Of a stretch of 64,000 bases of DNA, positions 16,674 through 25,415 are shown in pieces. Origin of the DNA: Crystallibacter degradans (GTDB lineage Bacteria > Actinomycetota > Actinomycetes > Actinomycetales > Micrococcaceae); assembly GCF_012952295.1 (NCBI RefSeq), contig NZ_JABBCH010000003.1, positions 248,001 through 312,000 of the forward strand, given 5' to 3'. Positions within the stretch are counted from its first letter, which is position 1; every line of letters starts with the position of its first letter. Under the pieces are notes generated by a model. It made no database searches. It saw nothing but the letters and a program-made list of their open reading frames with translations, and had not been told where the DNA came from. The translations under genes and the position numbers were made by a program.

Positions 16674-16695
16674 TTACCTAATGAACATTCGGTAA
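16674..16695. promoter_or_regulatory. Proposed TetR operator E (paaI-paaK promoter)
   Basis: The best palindrome of the five in its outer arms: TTACC-T-AATG-AA-CATT-C-GGTAA. It keeps TTACC/GGTAA but has AATG/CATT in place of AACG/CGTT. It lies 20 bp before the paaI start. Confidence 0.65.
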
Positions 16696-16714
16696 AGAAC
16701 AGGGAGGGGCCCAC

Positions 16715-17206
16715 ATGACGGAAATCGACGTCGACACCAACCTCGGCGGGCAGCCCGACAGCCCCGCCGCGGAATCTGCTGCGCCCTTCCATCCTGCCTT
16801 CGTCAACGACCAGGCCGCCGCGTGGATGGGCGTGGAACTGGTTCGCGCGGAGTTCGGTGATGTTGTCATCCGGATGCGCTTGCGGGACGAGATGCTCAAT
16901 GGCTTCGGCATGGCGCAGGGCGGCATGATCTTCGCCTTCGCCGACGTCGCCTTCGCACTGGCCTGCAACGATCCGCACGGTGACGGCAGCACCATTACCG
17001 TTGCCTCCGGCGTCGATGTTAATTTCATGAATCCGGGGTTTTCAGGCCGTCAGCTGACTGCCACCGCCACCCTCGTCAACCAGACCGGCCGCAGCGGTCT
17101 GTACGACATCCGCGTGACCCAGGAGTCCGGGAGCGGCGAGGAAGTCCTCGCCGAGTTCCGCGGCAGATCGCGCACCGTACCCAACCCCGCCGCCAAAAAG
17201 CACTAG
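16715..17206 (+). CDS. paaI: Phenylacetate-pathway thioesterase PaaI
   Basis: 163 aa hotdog-fold thioesterase. The active-site segment GMAQGGMIFAFADVAFALACN matches PaaI (HGG...FADSAFAxACN), although Gln replaces the usual His before GG. PaaI hydrolyses ring-hydroxylated phenylacetyl-CoA and frees trapped CoA. A strong GGGAGGGG lies 6-7 nt before the ATG. It is followed 14 bp later by paaK and preceded by operator E, so paaI-paaK-TetR gene is one regulated block. Confidence 0.88.
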   Translation: MTEIDVDTNLGGQPDSPAAESAAPFHPAFVNDQAAAWMGVELVRAEFGDVVIRMRLRDEMLNGFGMAQGGMIFAFADVAFALACNDPHGDGSTITVASGVDVNFMNPGFSGRQLTATATLVNQTGRSGLYDIRVTQESGSGEEVLAEFRGRSRTVPNPAAKKH

Positions 17207-17220
17207 CAAGGACCTCTTTA

Positions 17221-18561
17221 ATGACCACCACCACCGGAACGAAAGCCCGCAAGTCCACTCCGGCTGAGCCCGAGACCCTCGATCCCGAGGAGCTGATGAG
17301 CCGGGACGAACTCGAAGCCCTTCAGCTTGCGCGCCTGCAGCACACTGTGGCTTACGCCTACGAACGTGTGCCGATGTACAAAAAGAAGTTCGACGACGCC
17401 GGGGTGCGCCCGGAGGACCTGAAGGAACTGGCCGACCTGGCGAAGTTCCCGTACACGGACAAGGAAGACCTCCGCCAGTCCTACCCGTTCGGCATGTTCG
17501 CCGTTCCGCAGAACGAGGTGGCACGCATCCACGCGTCTTCCGGCACTACCGGCCGGGCCACGGTGGTCGGCTATACCAAGGGCGACCTTGAACGCTGGGA
17601 GACGCTGTTCGCCCGGTCGCTGCGCGCCTCCGGCGTCAAGAAGGGCTGGAAGGTCCACAACGCGTACGGCTATGGCCTCTTCACCGGGGGCCTCGGCGCA
17701 CACTACGGTGCCGAAAAGCTTGGCTGCACGGTTATCCCCATGTCCGGCGGCCAGACCGAAAAGCAGATCCAGCTGATCCAGGACTTCGAGCCGGATGCCA
17801 TCCTCTGCACCCCCACCTACCTGCTGACCATCGTTGATGCCATGGAACGCAAGGGCCTGGACCCGCGCCAGACCTCGCTGAAGGTTGCCGTGCTCGGTGC
17901 TGAACCGTGGACCGAGGAAATGCGCCACGAGCTCGAAACCAAGCTCGACATTGACGCCTGCGACATCTACGGCCTCTCCGAAGTCATGGGTCCGGGCGTC
18001 GCCGGCGAGTGCATCGATTACAAGGACGGCTCCACGATCTGGGAGGACCATTTCCGCCCCGAGATCATCGATCCGTCAACGGACGAAGTGCTGGCCGACG
18101 GCGAACACGGCGAACTGGTGTTCACCTCGCTGACCAAGGAAGCCATGCCGGTCATCCGCTACCGCACCCACGACTTGACCCGGCTGCTGCCGGGCACGGG
18201 CCGGGCCAACATGCGCCGCATCGGGCGGATCACCGGGCGCAGCGATGACATGATCATCCTGCGCGGCGTAAACCTGTTCCCCACCCAGATCGAGGAAATC
18301 GCGCTGCGCGTTCCGGGCCTGAGCCCGCACTTCCAGCTCGAGATCACCCGGCCGGGCCGGATGGACGAGCTGACCGTGAAGATCGAACGTCGCGACGACT
18401 GCACGGCCGAAACCGCCGCCACGGCTGCCAAGGACCTGCAGAAGCAGATCAAGATCCATGTCGGCTCCAGCTGCCGGATCGACATCGTTGAACCAGGCTC
18501 CCTCGAGCGGTCCAACGGCAAGCTCCGCAGGGTCTACGACCTGCGCAAGCTCGAGGGCTGA
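17221..18561 (+). CDS. paaK: Phenylacetate-CoA ligase
   Basis: 446 aa adenylate-forming ligase that makes phenylacetyl-CoA from phenylacetate, ATP and CoA, the first step of the pathway. Visible motifs: ASSGTTGRATVVGYT (ATP-binding loop), YGLSEVMGPGVAGEC (adenine loop), RYRTHDLTRLLPG and GRSDDMIILRGVNLFPTQIE (hinge), and SNGKLRRVYDLR with the C-terminal Lys. AAGGACC precedes the ATG. Its stop codon overlaps operator B of the TetR gene. Confidence 0.95.
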   Translation: MTTTTGTKARKSTPAEPETLDPEELMSRDELEALQLARLQHTVAYAYERVPMYKKKFDDAGVRPEDLKELADLAKFPYTDKEDLRQSYPFGMFAVPQNEVARIHASSGTTGRATVVGYTKGDLERWETLFARSLRASGVKKGWKVHNAYGYGLFTGGLGAHYGAEKLGCTVIPMSGGQTEKQIQLIQDFEPDAILCTPTYLLTIVDAMERKGLDPRQTSLKVAVLGAEPWTEEMRHELETKLDIDACDIYGLSEVMGPGVAGECIDYKDGSTIWEDHFRPEIIDPSTDEVLADGEHGELVFTSLTKEAMPVIRYRTHDLTRLLPGTGRANMRRIGRITGRSDDMIILRGVNLFPTQIEEIALRVPGLSPHFQLEITRPGRMDELTVKIERRDDCTAETAATAAKDLQKQIKIHVGSSCRIDIVEPGSLERSNGKLRRVYDLRKLEG

Positions 18562-18580
18562 CCGACCGAACGTTCATGGA
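18559..18580. promoter_or_regulatory. Proposed TetR operator B (autoregulation)
   Basis: TGACCGACCG, AA, CGTTCATGGA. The ACCGACCG and CGTTC cores match the other four sites. It overlaps the paaK stop codon and ends 12 bp before the TetR start, so the regulator probably controls itself. Confidence 0.7.
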
Positions 18581-18592
18581 AAGATAGTTGTC

Positions 18593-19222
18593 ATGGTGAA
18601 GACGAAGAATCCGGAAACAGCCCGGCGCGGACGTCCGGGATACGACCAGCAGTCAGTGCTGAGCGTAGCCGTCACCGTCTTCAACAAGCATGGCTACGAG
18701 GCTACCTCCATGGGCATCCTGGCGGAAAACCTCGGCATTTCCAAGAGCGCTATCTACCACCATGTTCCGTCCAAGGGGGACCTGCTGCGGTTGGCGCTGG
18801 AGGAGGCACTGGGCTCGCTGGAAGCAATTCTGGAAGAGCCCGGTGCCTCCGCCGGCCGGGCGGATGACCGGCTGGAGTACGTGCTGCGCCGGACCATCGA
18901 CGTCCTGACGGAAAAACTCCCCTACGTCACCTTGCTGCTGCGGCTGCGCGGAAACACCGAGGTGGAGCGCAACGCACTGGAACGCCGCCGCGAGTTCGAC
19001 CACAAGGTTGCGGCCCTGATGGACGCGGCCCGCGAAGAAGGCAGCCTGCGCAGCGATATCGATCCGCGCACCACCACGCGCCTGCTCTTCGGCACGATTA
19101 ACTCCATCGTCGAGTGGTACAAGCCCGGCGGAAAGCTGACCTCGCAAAAGCTGGCCGATGACCTGATTTCCATGATGTTCGACGGTCTTCACCTGCCAAC
19201 GGCTGCCCGCGTTATCGCCTGA
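18593..19222 (+). CDS. paaR: TetR family regulator, probable paa repressor
   Basis: 209 aa. N-terminal TetR HTH (QSVLSVAVTVFNKHGYEATSMGILAENLGISKSAIYHHVPSKGDLLRLAL) and an all-helical ligand domain with TRLLFGTINSIVEWYKPGGKLT at the end, typical of TetR proteins in CoA-ester pathways. The start at 18593 (MVKTKN) was chosen over the upstream-open frame, which is paaK read out of frame. Operator B lies just upstream, and similar palindromes precede the other paa operons. By analogy with TetR-type PaaR of actinobacteria, phenylacetyl-CoA is the likely inducer. Confidence 0.88.
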   Translation: MVKTKNPETARRGRPGYDQQSVLSVAVTVFNKHGYEATSMGILAENLGISKSAIYHHVPSKGDLLRLALEEALGSLEAILEEPGASAGRADDRLEYVLRRTIDVLTEKLPYVTLLLRLRGNTEVERNALERRREFDHKVAALMDAAREEGSLRSDIDPRTTTRLLFGTINSIVEWYKPGGKLTSQKLADDLISMMFDGLHLPTAARVIA

Positions 19223-19288
19223 GAGTCTCCCGCCCCCGGCCGCCGGACTGTTACGCTGGCAGCAACCAATCGGCGTCAGGGGGACGTT

Positions 19289-19939
19289 ATGGACTGGTTC
19301 GCGGATTTTCCAGGGGAAACCGGACCGTATATGTGGATATCGCTGGCGAACATGGGTCTCACCATTGCCGGCATTGCGCTCTTTGCCTACAGGTTCCGAT
19401 GGGTCTGGCTCTTTCCCATCGCCACCACCATCGCCTTTCTCAGTCTCAGCATCCAGGCCCAAGGCATCCGGACCAGTTTCGGCCCAGTGCTCACGCTCGC
19501 CGTCTGCATCTACGGCCTATGGCGCTGGCAGCTATACAAAGACGGCGCTACCGCTTCAATCCCGCTAAGACATGCGTACCCAGTGGAGTGGGGCATCGCG
19601 GCCGGGCTATTGATCCTCTTCACCCTGATCACAGGTTTTGCCGGCTTCGAGCTGCTGTCCTTTGTCGGTCCCGGGTACGTCCTGAGCAGCCTGCTGTCGT
19701 CCCTGCCGCTGGTGATGTACTTGGGGTTCGCGCACGGCATCTTCGAGTCCTGGTATGTGGGTGCCGCTTTCGGGGCCTTGAACCTGGCCAGCCTGGCCGT
19801 GCTGGTCCCGGCCCCGCCTGCGGCATTCGCCTATACCGCCGTCGTCCTGGGTCTCTACGTCTTCGGACTGCTTAAATGGAGGGCGGCCCTGAATCATCAG
19901 GGCCGCCTTGCTCCGGTGGCTCACCCTGCCGGCAGCTGA
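19289..19939 (+). CDS. PnuC-like integral membrane protein
   Basis: 216 aa with about seven hydrophobic segments. It resembles PnuC nicotinamide-mononucleotide transporters in pattern (LAVCIYGLWRWQLYK; GIFESWYVGAAFGALNLASLAV; LGLYVFGLLKWRAAL), but the match is distant and the substrate is uncertain. GGGGGACGTT precedes the ATG. A diverged, frameshifted paralogue sits at 37203-37869, and the shared blocks RHAxxxxWxI, GFAHGIxESWxxG and GLYVxGxxKWRxAL are clear. It follows the TetR gene by 66 bp and may be read through from it. Confidence 0.6.
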   Translation: MDWFADFPGETGPYMWISLANMGLTIAGIALFAYRFRWVWLFPIATTIAFLSLSIQAQGIRTSFGPVLTLAVCIYGLWRWQLYKDGATASIPLRHAYPVEWGIAAGLLILFTLITGFAGFELLSFVGPGYVLSSLLSSLPLVMYLGFAHGIFESWYVGAAFGALNLASLAVLVPAPPAAFAYTAVVLGLYVFGLLKWRAALNHQGRLAPVAHPAGS

Positions 19940-19970
19940 TACCGCCGGGCAGGAGCAACCGTCACCGCTG

Positions 19971-22043
19971 CTACTTTTCGACGAGCGTCAGCACGTCGTA
20001 GGTGGCAACGATCTCATCGTTCTGGTTGGTCAGGACTGCATCCCAGGCAACCTCGCCGTACTCGTCCGTTTCACGCGGCGTGATCCGCTTCGCGGTTAGT
20101 GTCACGCGGATGGAATCGCCGGCCGCAACCGGCGTGATGAAGCGCAGGTTTTCCAGACCGTAGTTGGCCAGCACCGGCCCCGGAGCGGGCTCCACGAAGA
20201 GGCCTGCGCCCCAGGCAATCAGCAGGTAGCCATGCGCCACGATGCCGGGGAAGAACGGATTGGTCTCCGCAGCTTCCTGGTTGGTGTGCGCGTAGAACGT
20301 ATCCCCGGTCTCGTTTGCGAAGGCCGTGATGTCCTCCAGGGTGACCTGCCGCAGGTCCGAGCGCAGCGCATCGCCGATCTTGAGTTCGGCGAGGCTCTTC
20401 CGGAAGGGGTGCACCTCGTCGAAATTGCGGTCGGCGCCGGTGTGCCAGACACCGGTAATCGCCGTGAGCATGTTGGGCGAGCCCTGGACCGCGGTGCGCT
20501 GCATGTGGTGCAGCACGGAACGGATGCCGCCGAGTTCCTCGCCGCCGCCTGCGCGTCCCGGACCGCCGTGGACCAGGTGCGGCACCGGGGAGCCGTGGCC
20601 TGTTGAGGTGCGCGCATCCTCGCGGTTGAGCACCAGCACGCGGCCGTGGTGGGCGGCGATTCCCGTGACCAGTTTGCGCGCGGTCTCGGGGTCGTTGGTG
20701 GCGACGGTGGCAACCAGGGAGCCTGAGCCCATGGCTGCGAGCCGGATGGCGTCATCCAGGTCCTTGTAGCCGATGACGGAGGAAACCGGCCCGAACGCCT
20801 CGCGCGAGTGCACCGCCTCCGCCTCTGCGTCGGCAAACTTCAGCAGCACCGGGGACATAAATGCGCCGTCGTCGACGCTCCCGACGGTTCCGTCCTGCAT
20901 GGTGACCTTAGGGGAATCCAGCGTGCCATACGCCAGTTCGCCACCGGCGTCGAGCATTTCCTGAACTGCCGCGCGCACGTCGGCAAGCTGCTCCAGCGAA
21001 GCCAGGGCGCCCATGGTCACGCCTTCGGCCCGCGGATCGCCGACGACAACCCGCTCCTCGATCCGCGTCCGCACGGCGTCGACAACGTCCTGCACACGCT
21101 CGGTCGGGACGATGGTGCGGCGGATGGAGGTGCACTTTTGGCCGGCCTTGGCCGTCATTTCGGTGACCAGCGACTTGATGAAGGCGTCGAACTCAGGGGT
21201 GCCCGGCACGGCATCGGGACCCAGGATCGCTGCGTTCAAGGAGTCAGCTTCCGCCGTGAAGCGAATACCGCCCTGGGCGACATTCGGATGGGACTTCAGC
21301 AGATTTGCGGTGGTAGCCGAACCGGTGAAGGAGACCGCATCGCGGTAGTCAAGGTGGTCCAGCATGTCCCGGGCGGAGCCGGAAATAAGCTGCAGGGAGC
21401 CGGCCGGCAGAATGTTGGACTCGATGATGAGCTTGACCGCGGCGGCCGTGACGTAGCCGGTGGGAGTGGCCGGCTTGACGATGGTGGGAACGCCCGCGAT
21501 GAACGCCGGCGCGAACTTCTCCAGCATGCCCCACACGGGGAAGTTGAAGGCGTTGATCTGCACGGCCACACCCGGAATACGGGTGTAGATGTGCTCACCG
21601 ATGAAGGAACCGTCCTTGGCGAGCACTTCGGCGGGCCCGTCGATGACCACCTGGGAATTGGGTAGTTCACGCCGGCCCTTGGAACCGAAGGTGAAAAGGA
21701 CGCCGATGCCGCCGTCGATGTCGATCATATTGTCGATCTTGGTGGCGCCCGAGCGGTGGGAAAGCTCGTAGAGCGCCTCACGGTGGCTGTTGAGGAACTG
21801 TGCCAGTTCCTTGAGTTTCAGCGCACGCTGGTGGAAGGTCAGCTTGCCCAATTCGGTCTGGCCGACGCTCCGGCCGTACCGGACCATTTCTGCCAGATCC
21901 AGCCCGTCCGTGCTCACTTGGGCCAGCACATCGCCTGTGCTGGCGTCACGGACCTCGGTACCGGTTACCCCGGATTCCGGCGTCCACCAGGCGTCCTGGA
22001 CGAAACTCGGCACAAATTCAACACCAACGGAGGTTGTGGTCAT
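19971..22043 (-). CDS. paaZ: Bifunctional oxepin-CoA hydrolase / semialdehyde dehydrogenase PaaZ
   Basis: 690 aa fusion. Residues 1-530 are an aldehyde dehydrogenase with FTAEADSLNAAIL (catalytic Glu) and AGQKCTSIRR (catalytic Cys). The C-terminal MaoC/R-hydratase domain has DITAFANETGDTFYAHTNQEAAETNPFFPGIVAHGYLL. It opens the oxepin ring and oxidises the resulting semialdehyde. The start at 22043 (MTTTSVG) has GAAGGAAAGG upstream; the longer frame to 22151 has no family match and crosses operator C. It is a single-gene unit divergent from a second thioesterase gene. Confidence 0.95.
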   Translation of the reverse strand: MTTTSVGVEFVPSFVQDAWWTPESGVTGTEVRDASTGDVLAQVSTDGLDLAEMVRYGRSVGQTELGKLTFHQRALKLKELAQFLNSHREALYELSHRSGATKIDNMIDIDGGIGVLFTFGSKGRRELPNSQVVIDGPAEVLAKDGSFIGEHIYTRIPGVAVQINAFNFPVWGMLEKFAPAFIAGVPTIVKPATPTGYVTAAAVKLIIESNILPAGSLQLISGSARDMLDHLDYRDAVSFTGSATTANLLKSHPNVAQGGIRFTAEADSLNAAILGPDAVPGTPEFDAFIKSLVTEMTAKAGQKCTSIRRTIVPTERVQDVVDAVRTRIEERVVVGDPRAEGVTMGALASLEQLADVRAAVQEMLDAGGELAYGTLDSPKVTMQDGTVGSVDDGAFMSPVLLKFADAEAEAVHSREAFGPVSSVIGYKDLDDAIRLAAMGSGSLVATVATNDPETARKLVTGIAAHHGRVLVLNREDARTSTGHGSPVPHLVHGGPGRAGGGEELGGIRSVLHHMQRTAVQGSPNMLTAITGVWHTGADRNFDEVHPFRKSLAELKIGDALRSDLRQVTLEDITAFANETGDTFYAHTNQEAAETNPFFPGIVAHGYLLIAWGAGLFVEPAPGPVLANYGLENLRFITPVAAGDSIRVTLTAKRITPRETDEYGEVAWDAVLTNQNDEIVATYDVLTLVEK

Positions 22044-22126
22044 CGTTGACTGCCCTTTCCTTCTCTGGGGACGAATCGCAGTATCGTCCACAGTATCGAC
22101 AAGCATCTGAACAACGCAGGATAAAC

Positions 22127-22148
22127 AAACTGAACGGTCGTTCGGTAA
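22127..22148. promoter_or_regulatory. Proposed TetR operator C (paaZ / thioesterase)
   Basis: On the minus strand TTACCGAACG, AC, CGTTCAGTTT: the left arm is a perfect match to the consensus. It lies between divergent paaZ and the thioesterase gene, next to a TACACT -10 box at 22155-22160, where binding would block the thioesterase promoter. Confidence 0.75.
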
Positions 22149-22208
22149 CATGTCTACACTACATGAATGCGTCCGAAGCCAACAGGACGGAAGGGTCAGG
22201 ATCGACTA

Positions 22209-22643
22209 ATGCAGCCGGATATCAAGACAGAAAACGAGCAGGATCAGCCATGGAAGATCGTCCTCGGCGAACTGGACGAGAAGATGGGCGTTAAGATCCT
22301 GGAAGAATCTGCCCAGCGCGTCGTCGCCACCATGCCGGTGGAGGGAAACCGGCAGTCTTTCGGCCTGCTGCACGGAGGTGCCTCCCTGGCGTTCGGCGAG
22401 GCCATCGGGTCCTGGGCGGCCGTGATCCATGCCGGCAAGGGCCGCTCCGCCGTCGGTGTCGATGTCTCAGCCACGCATCACCGTTCGGCACGCAGCGGCA
22501 GGATCACAGGCGTGGCCACCGCGATCCACCTGGGCCGCACCACCACCAGCCATGAGGTCGTGATTTACGACGACGAGGAACGCCGGCTGTGCTCCATGCG
22601 CATCACCAACCTCATTCTGGACCGCCCCAAACCCGGCGAATAG
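22209..22643 (+). CDS. Hotdog-fold thioesterase, PaaI/YbdB-like
   Basis: 144 aa. FGLLHGGASLAFGEAIGSWAA is the HGG active-site helix of 4HBT/PaaI-type acyl-CoA thioesterases, and Glu in GEAIGS is the probable catalytic acid. Members act on hydroxyphenylacetyl-CoA, DHNA-CoA or similar aromatic thioesters. The shared operator with paaZ suggests a phenylacetate role beside the PaaI at 16715. AGGA lies 7 nt before the ATG at 22209. An alternative start at 22167 has TACACT 6 nt upstream and would be leaderless; the choice is uncertain. Confidence 0.82.
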   Translation: MQPDIKTENEQDQPWKIVLGELDEKMGVKILEESAQRVVATMPVEGNRQSFGLLHGGASLAFGEAIGSWAAVIHAGKGRSAVGVDVSATHHRSARSGRITGVATAIHLGRTTTSHEVVIYDDEERRLCSMRITNLILDRPKPGE

Positions 22644-22953
22644 TGCGCCGGCTACTCAAGAAAGACCAGTAGAAAATCGAGTAGTGGAGATCCTCCCTTC
22701 TCCCCTAACCGGCCGGTAGTGTTTCAAGCACGAAGCCCGCACCGGCGTCAGCGGAGGCCCGGCAGACCGCCCAGCAGAAATTGCTGACGGTAAAGCAGCC
22801 ACCATCCGCGGACTCCTGCCCCGCACGTTCAAGACGAACATGACGACGGCAGCGGGCGGACCGTCGAGTGCAGCACCGTGTATGCATGAGTCCCTCGGCG
22901 GCGTTGGGGAAGGCCGCGGTGGCAGCTTGGGGAAGCTGCCACCGCCGCCAAAG
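22644..22953. other. 310-bp intergenic stretch
   Basis: No credible gene on either strand. It holds one strong hairpin at its right end (22916-22945). Confidence 0.6.
22916..22945. terminator. Strong hairpin between convergent genes
   Basis: GCGGTGGCAGCTT, loop GGGG, AAGCTGCCACCGC: a perfect 13-bp stem. It sits 8 bp after the tyrosine phosphatase stop (minus strand) and could also end the thioesterase transcript. Confidence 0.8.
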
Positions 22954-23667
22954 TCAGTCCAGATGCAACCGGCTCCGTAGTTGCCGCAGCTCCGTCTCGC
23001 CCAGTCCGTTCCGCAACAGGTACTTTGCGGCGTCGAAACCTTCCGCGGCTGCCTCTACCGCTGCGCGGGTGTCCTCGATCCGCGCAGCAAGCTCCGGACC
23101 GGAGACGTACCGTTCAATCGGATGCCGATAAGGGCTGATGCGGTGCCACTCGTTGATGCCACGCAGGCCGAACTCGTAGTGGTCCGCAATGGTGCCGGTG
23201 TCCGCGCCGGCGAGGTTCAGCAGCAGCATCGCGATGAGTCCGGTGCGGTCGCGTCCGGCCGAGCAATGAATAACGACGGCGCCCTCCGCCCCTGCCAGGG
23301 ACCGGGCTATCGCTGTGATCTTGTGCGGAAAGAGCCGGAGGTTGTCCGGGTAGGAACTCGGATGGCTCATGTACGGTCCGCTGAGCTCGCGGAACTCCGC
23401 GTGGTCTGGTTCTTCCGTCGGGCAGTTAAGCACGGTAAAGGGCGAGCGGACCTCGGCCGCGACCTCGGGATCCGTTTCGCGGCGCAAGCGCTCCCCCACG
23501 TTCCGCAAATCGATAACGGTACGCACCCCGTCGTCGTACATCTGGCGCCAGCCGGTCTCCGTCAGCCATTCCGAACGGCCCATACCGAAAATGTCCCCGG
23601 CAATCCGGCGCGCATTGACCGCGCCCTCCCACTCCATCGGGCGGATCCGCTCCAGCCGTGCCGTCAT
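22954..23667 (-). CDS. Tyrosine-protein phosphatase (PtpB/DSP-like)
   Basis: 237 aa. The P-loop AVVIHCSAGRDRTGLIA contains the full HCxxGxxRTG signature, and VIDLRNVGER is the upstream conserved block of PtpB-type and lipid/tyrosine dual phosphatases. It probably dephosphorylates phosphotyrosine or phosphoinositides; no signal peptide is visible. It follows the GNAT gene by 4 bp and has GGTGAGGG close to its ATG, so the two are co-transcribed. Confidence 0.87.
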   Translation of the reverse strand: MTARLERIRPMEWEGAVNARRIAGDIFGMGRSEWLTETGWRQMYDDGVRTVIDLRNVGERLRRETDPEVAAEVRSPFTVLNCPTEEPDHAEFRELSGPYMSHPSSYPDNLRLFPHKITAIARSLAGAEGAVVIHCSAGRDRTGLIAMLLLNLAGADTGTIADHYEFGLRGINEWHRISPYRHPIERYVSGPELAARIEDTRAAVEAAAEGFDAAKYLLRNGLGETELRQLRSRLHLD

Positions 23668-23671
23668 GCCC

Positions 23672-24283
23672 TCACCGGTCCCCTGCGTCAGTACGGACTT
23701 TGTCCAGCCTGGCCTGGAGACCGCGCTTGACTATGGGCCACTCGGAATCGAGCACGGAGTAAACAACCGTGTCGCGCACGGTTCCGTCCGGCATTTTTGT
23801 ATGGTTGCGCAGCACGCCGTCCTGCTTCGCCCCGAGACGTTCGATGGCTTCGCGGGACTGATGGTTCATCCAATGCGTCCGGAACTCCACTGCGCGACAG
23901 CCGAGCTTTTCGAAGGCATGCGTCATCAGGACCATCTTGCTGTCCGGGTTTGCTCCGGTCCCCTGCGCGCTGGCCCGGGTCCACGTGTAGCCGATCTCCA
24001 CCCGCGGGGTGTCCGTATCGATGTTGCAGAAGGTGGTCATGCCGAGGACCACGCCGTCGGAGAGCCGGCTGACGGTGAACGGCAGCATGGTGCCCTGGTC
24101 CTGTTTCTCCATCCGGCGGCGGATCTCCAGTTCCATGGTCTCCGGGGAGGGAACCCGCGTATACCAGAGGTTCCACAGCTCGCCGTCGCGTACAGCATCC
24201 TCCAGTGCTGGCATGTGGCGCCTGCGCAAAGGCTGCAGTCGGACGTACTTACCGGTCAGGGTCAGCGGCTCGAACAGTGACAT
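23672..24283 (-). CDS. GNAT N-acetyltransferase, RimJ-like
   Basis: 203 aa acetyl-CoA-dependent acetyltransferase of the RimJ/RimL type: LTGKYVRLQPLRRRHMPALEDAVRDGE at the start, VEIGYTWTRASAQGTGANPDSKMVLMTHAFEKLGC as the acetyl-CoA region, VEFRTHWMNHQSREAIERLGAKQDGVLRNH near the end. The acceptor, a protein N-terminus or a small molecule, cannot be told. First gene of a two-gene unit with the tyrosine phosphatase. Confidence 0.85.
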   Translation of the reverse strand: MSLFEPLTLTGKYVRLQPLRRRHMPALEDAVRDGELWNLWYTRVPSPETMELEIRRRMEKQDQGTMLPFTVSRLSDGVVLGMTTFCNIDTDTPRVEIGYTWTRASAQGTGANPDSKMVLMTHAFEKLGCRAVEFRTHWMNHQSREAIERLGAKQDGVLRNHTKMPDGTVRDTVVYSVLDSEWPIVKRGLQARLDKVRTDAGDR

Positions 24284-24422
24284 GGACTCATCTTAGGACC
24301 TTGGAAAAACCTTGGGATCCCGAAAATTTGACGCATCCCATCGGCGTGTCGCAAAACTTCTTGTTAGCCGACACGACGTGAAACGTGCCACGTCGGCAGC
24401 CGTCACGGGTATTTTGGGACGC

Positions 24423-25322
24423 ATGAAAGCCAATTTTCGAGGCCGTACCGGCCTGACTAAGCGCGTTGGTGCGCTGACAGTTCTGGTTGCCGGTCTTGTA
24501 GCCGGGTCTGTCGCTGCACCTGCCGTCGCCCATGAGGACTCCGTTGATCTGGTCGTTCTCGGCGACTCCTACTCGGCCGGCATCGGTGCCGGCACATTCA
24601 TGGACAGCACCGTGCTTCCGGGCGCGAACTGCCTCATTACAGATTCCGGGTATGCCGAAGCTCTGGAAGAGCGCCGCCATGCTGTCAACGCTACCAATGC
24701 AGCCTGCTCGGGTGCCAAGGCTTTGGTTGACGTCGACGATGATCCGGACGTTCCGGACGTTCCCGATCAAATTCTTGCGGCTACCGATGATCTCGGCGAG
24801 CACACAGACCTAGTGGCCATCACGGCAGGTGGAAACGACGTCTCGTTTGGCACGATCATTTACGCATGCGCAAAGCTGACGTTGAAGGACTGCAACGACG
24901 CAGTGGCCGGAGCCGTCTTCGTGGCCGAAAAGCAGGTCGCCCCGGCACTGAAACACGACTACAAACTGATACGTGATGAGGCGCCAGATGCGGCCATCGT
25001 CGCACTCGGCTATCCACACTTGTTCTCTACCGAGGGCGCCACAGCCTCGCCCCTGTCTCCCGAAGCCGCAAAGGTATTCAACGACGGAGTGGACCGGCTA
25101 AACAGCATCATCAAGCAAACTGCGGAAAGTTCCGAGTCCAATGCGGTCTACGTCGATGTGACCAAACGATTCCGGAATCATGGGATCGGGTCATCCGACC
25201 CGTGGATCAACTTCGATCCCGCCAATCTGCAGCACCCCAACAACTACCACCCGACTGAAAAAGGCTATGAGAAGGGCTACGCGAAGGTCCTGAAACCTGT
25301 AGTCCGTTCCTTGCGGGACTAG
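24423..25322 (+). CDS. Secreted SGNH/GDSL hydrolase
   Basis: 299 aa. A signal peptide of about 40 residues (basic MKANFRGRTGLTKR, hydrophobic stretch, cut near AVA-HED) precedes a GDSL lipase/esterase domain. Block I is VVLGDSYSAGIGAG (catalytic Ser), block III AGGNDVSFG, and block V NNYHPTEKGYEKG (His). Cysteines in ANCLI, AACSG, YACAK and KDCND suggest disulphides. An esterase on extracellular lipids is likely. TATTTT lies 7 nt before the ATG, suggesting a leaderless message. The frame extends upstream, but without a signal-peptide-like start. Confidence 0.87.
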   Translation: MKANFRGRTGLTKRVGALTVLVAGLVAGSVAAPAVAHEDSVDLVVLGDSYSAGIGAGTFMDSTVLPGANCLITDSGYAEALEERRHAVNATNAACSGAKALVDVDDDPDVPDVPDQILAATDDLGEHTDLVAITAGGNDVSFGTIIYACAKLTLKDCNDAVAGAVFVAEKQVAPALKHDYKLIRDEAPDAAIVALGYPHLFSTEGATASPLSPEAAKVFNDGVDRLNSIIKQTAESSESNAVYVDVTKRFRNHGIGSSDPWINFDPANLQHPNNYHPTEKGYEKGYAKVLKPVVRSLRD

Positions 25323-25346
25323 TAGTCAACCGAAAGTAATAGTCAT

Positions 25347-25389
25347 AAACAATCGCCCGTCGGAGAAACTCTCCGACGGGCGATTGTTT
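25347..25389. terminator. Bidirectional terminator
   Basis: A perfect 20-bp inverted repeat with loop AAC, outer ends AAACAATCG / CGATTGTTT, giving A- and T-rich flanks on both strands. It lies between the convergent SGNH hydrolase and paaH genes. Confidence 0.92.
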
Positions 25390-25415
25390 GCCTGCTTAGT
25401 GCGTTTGGGGTGTGC

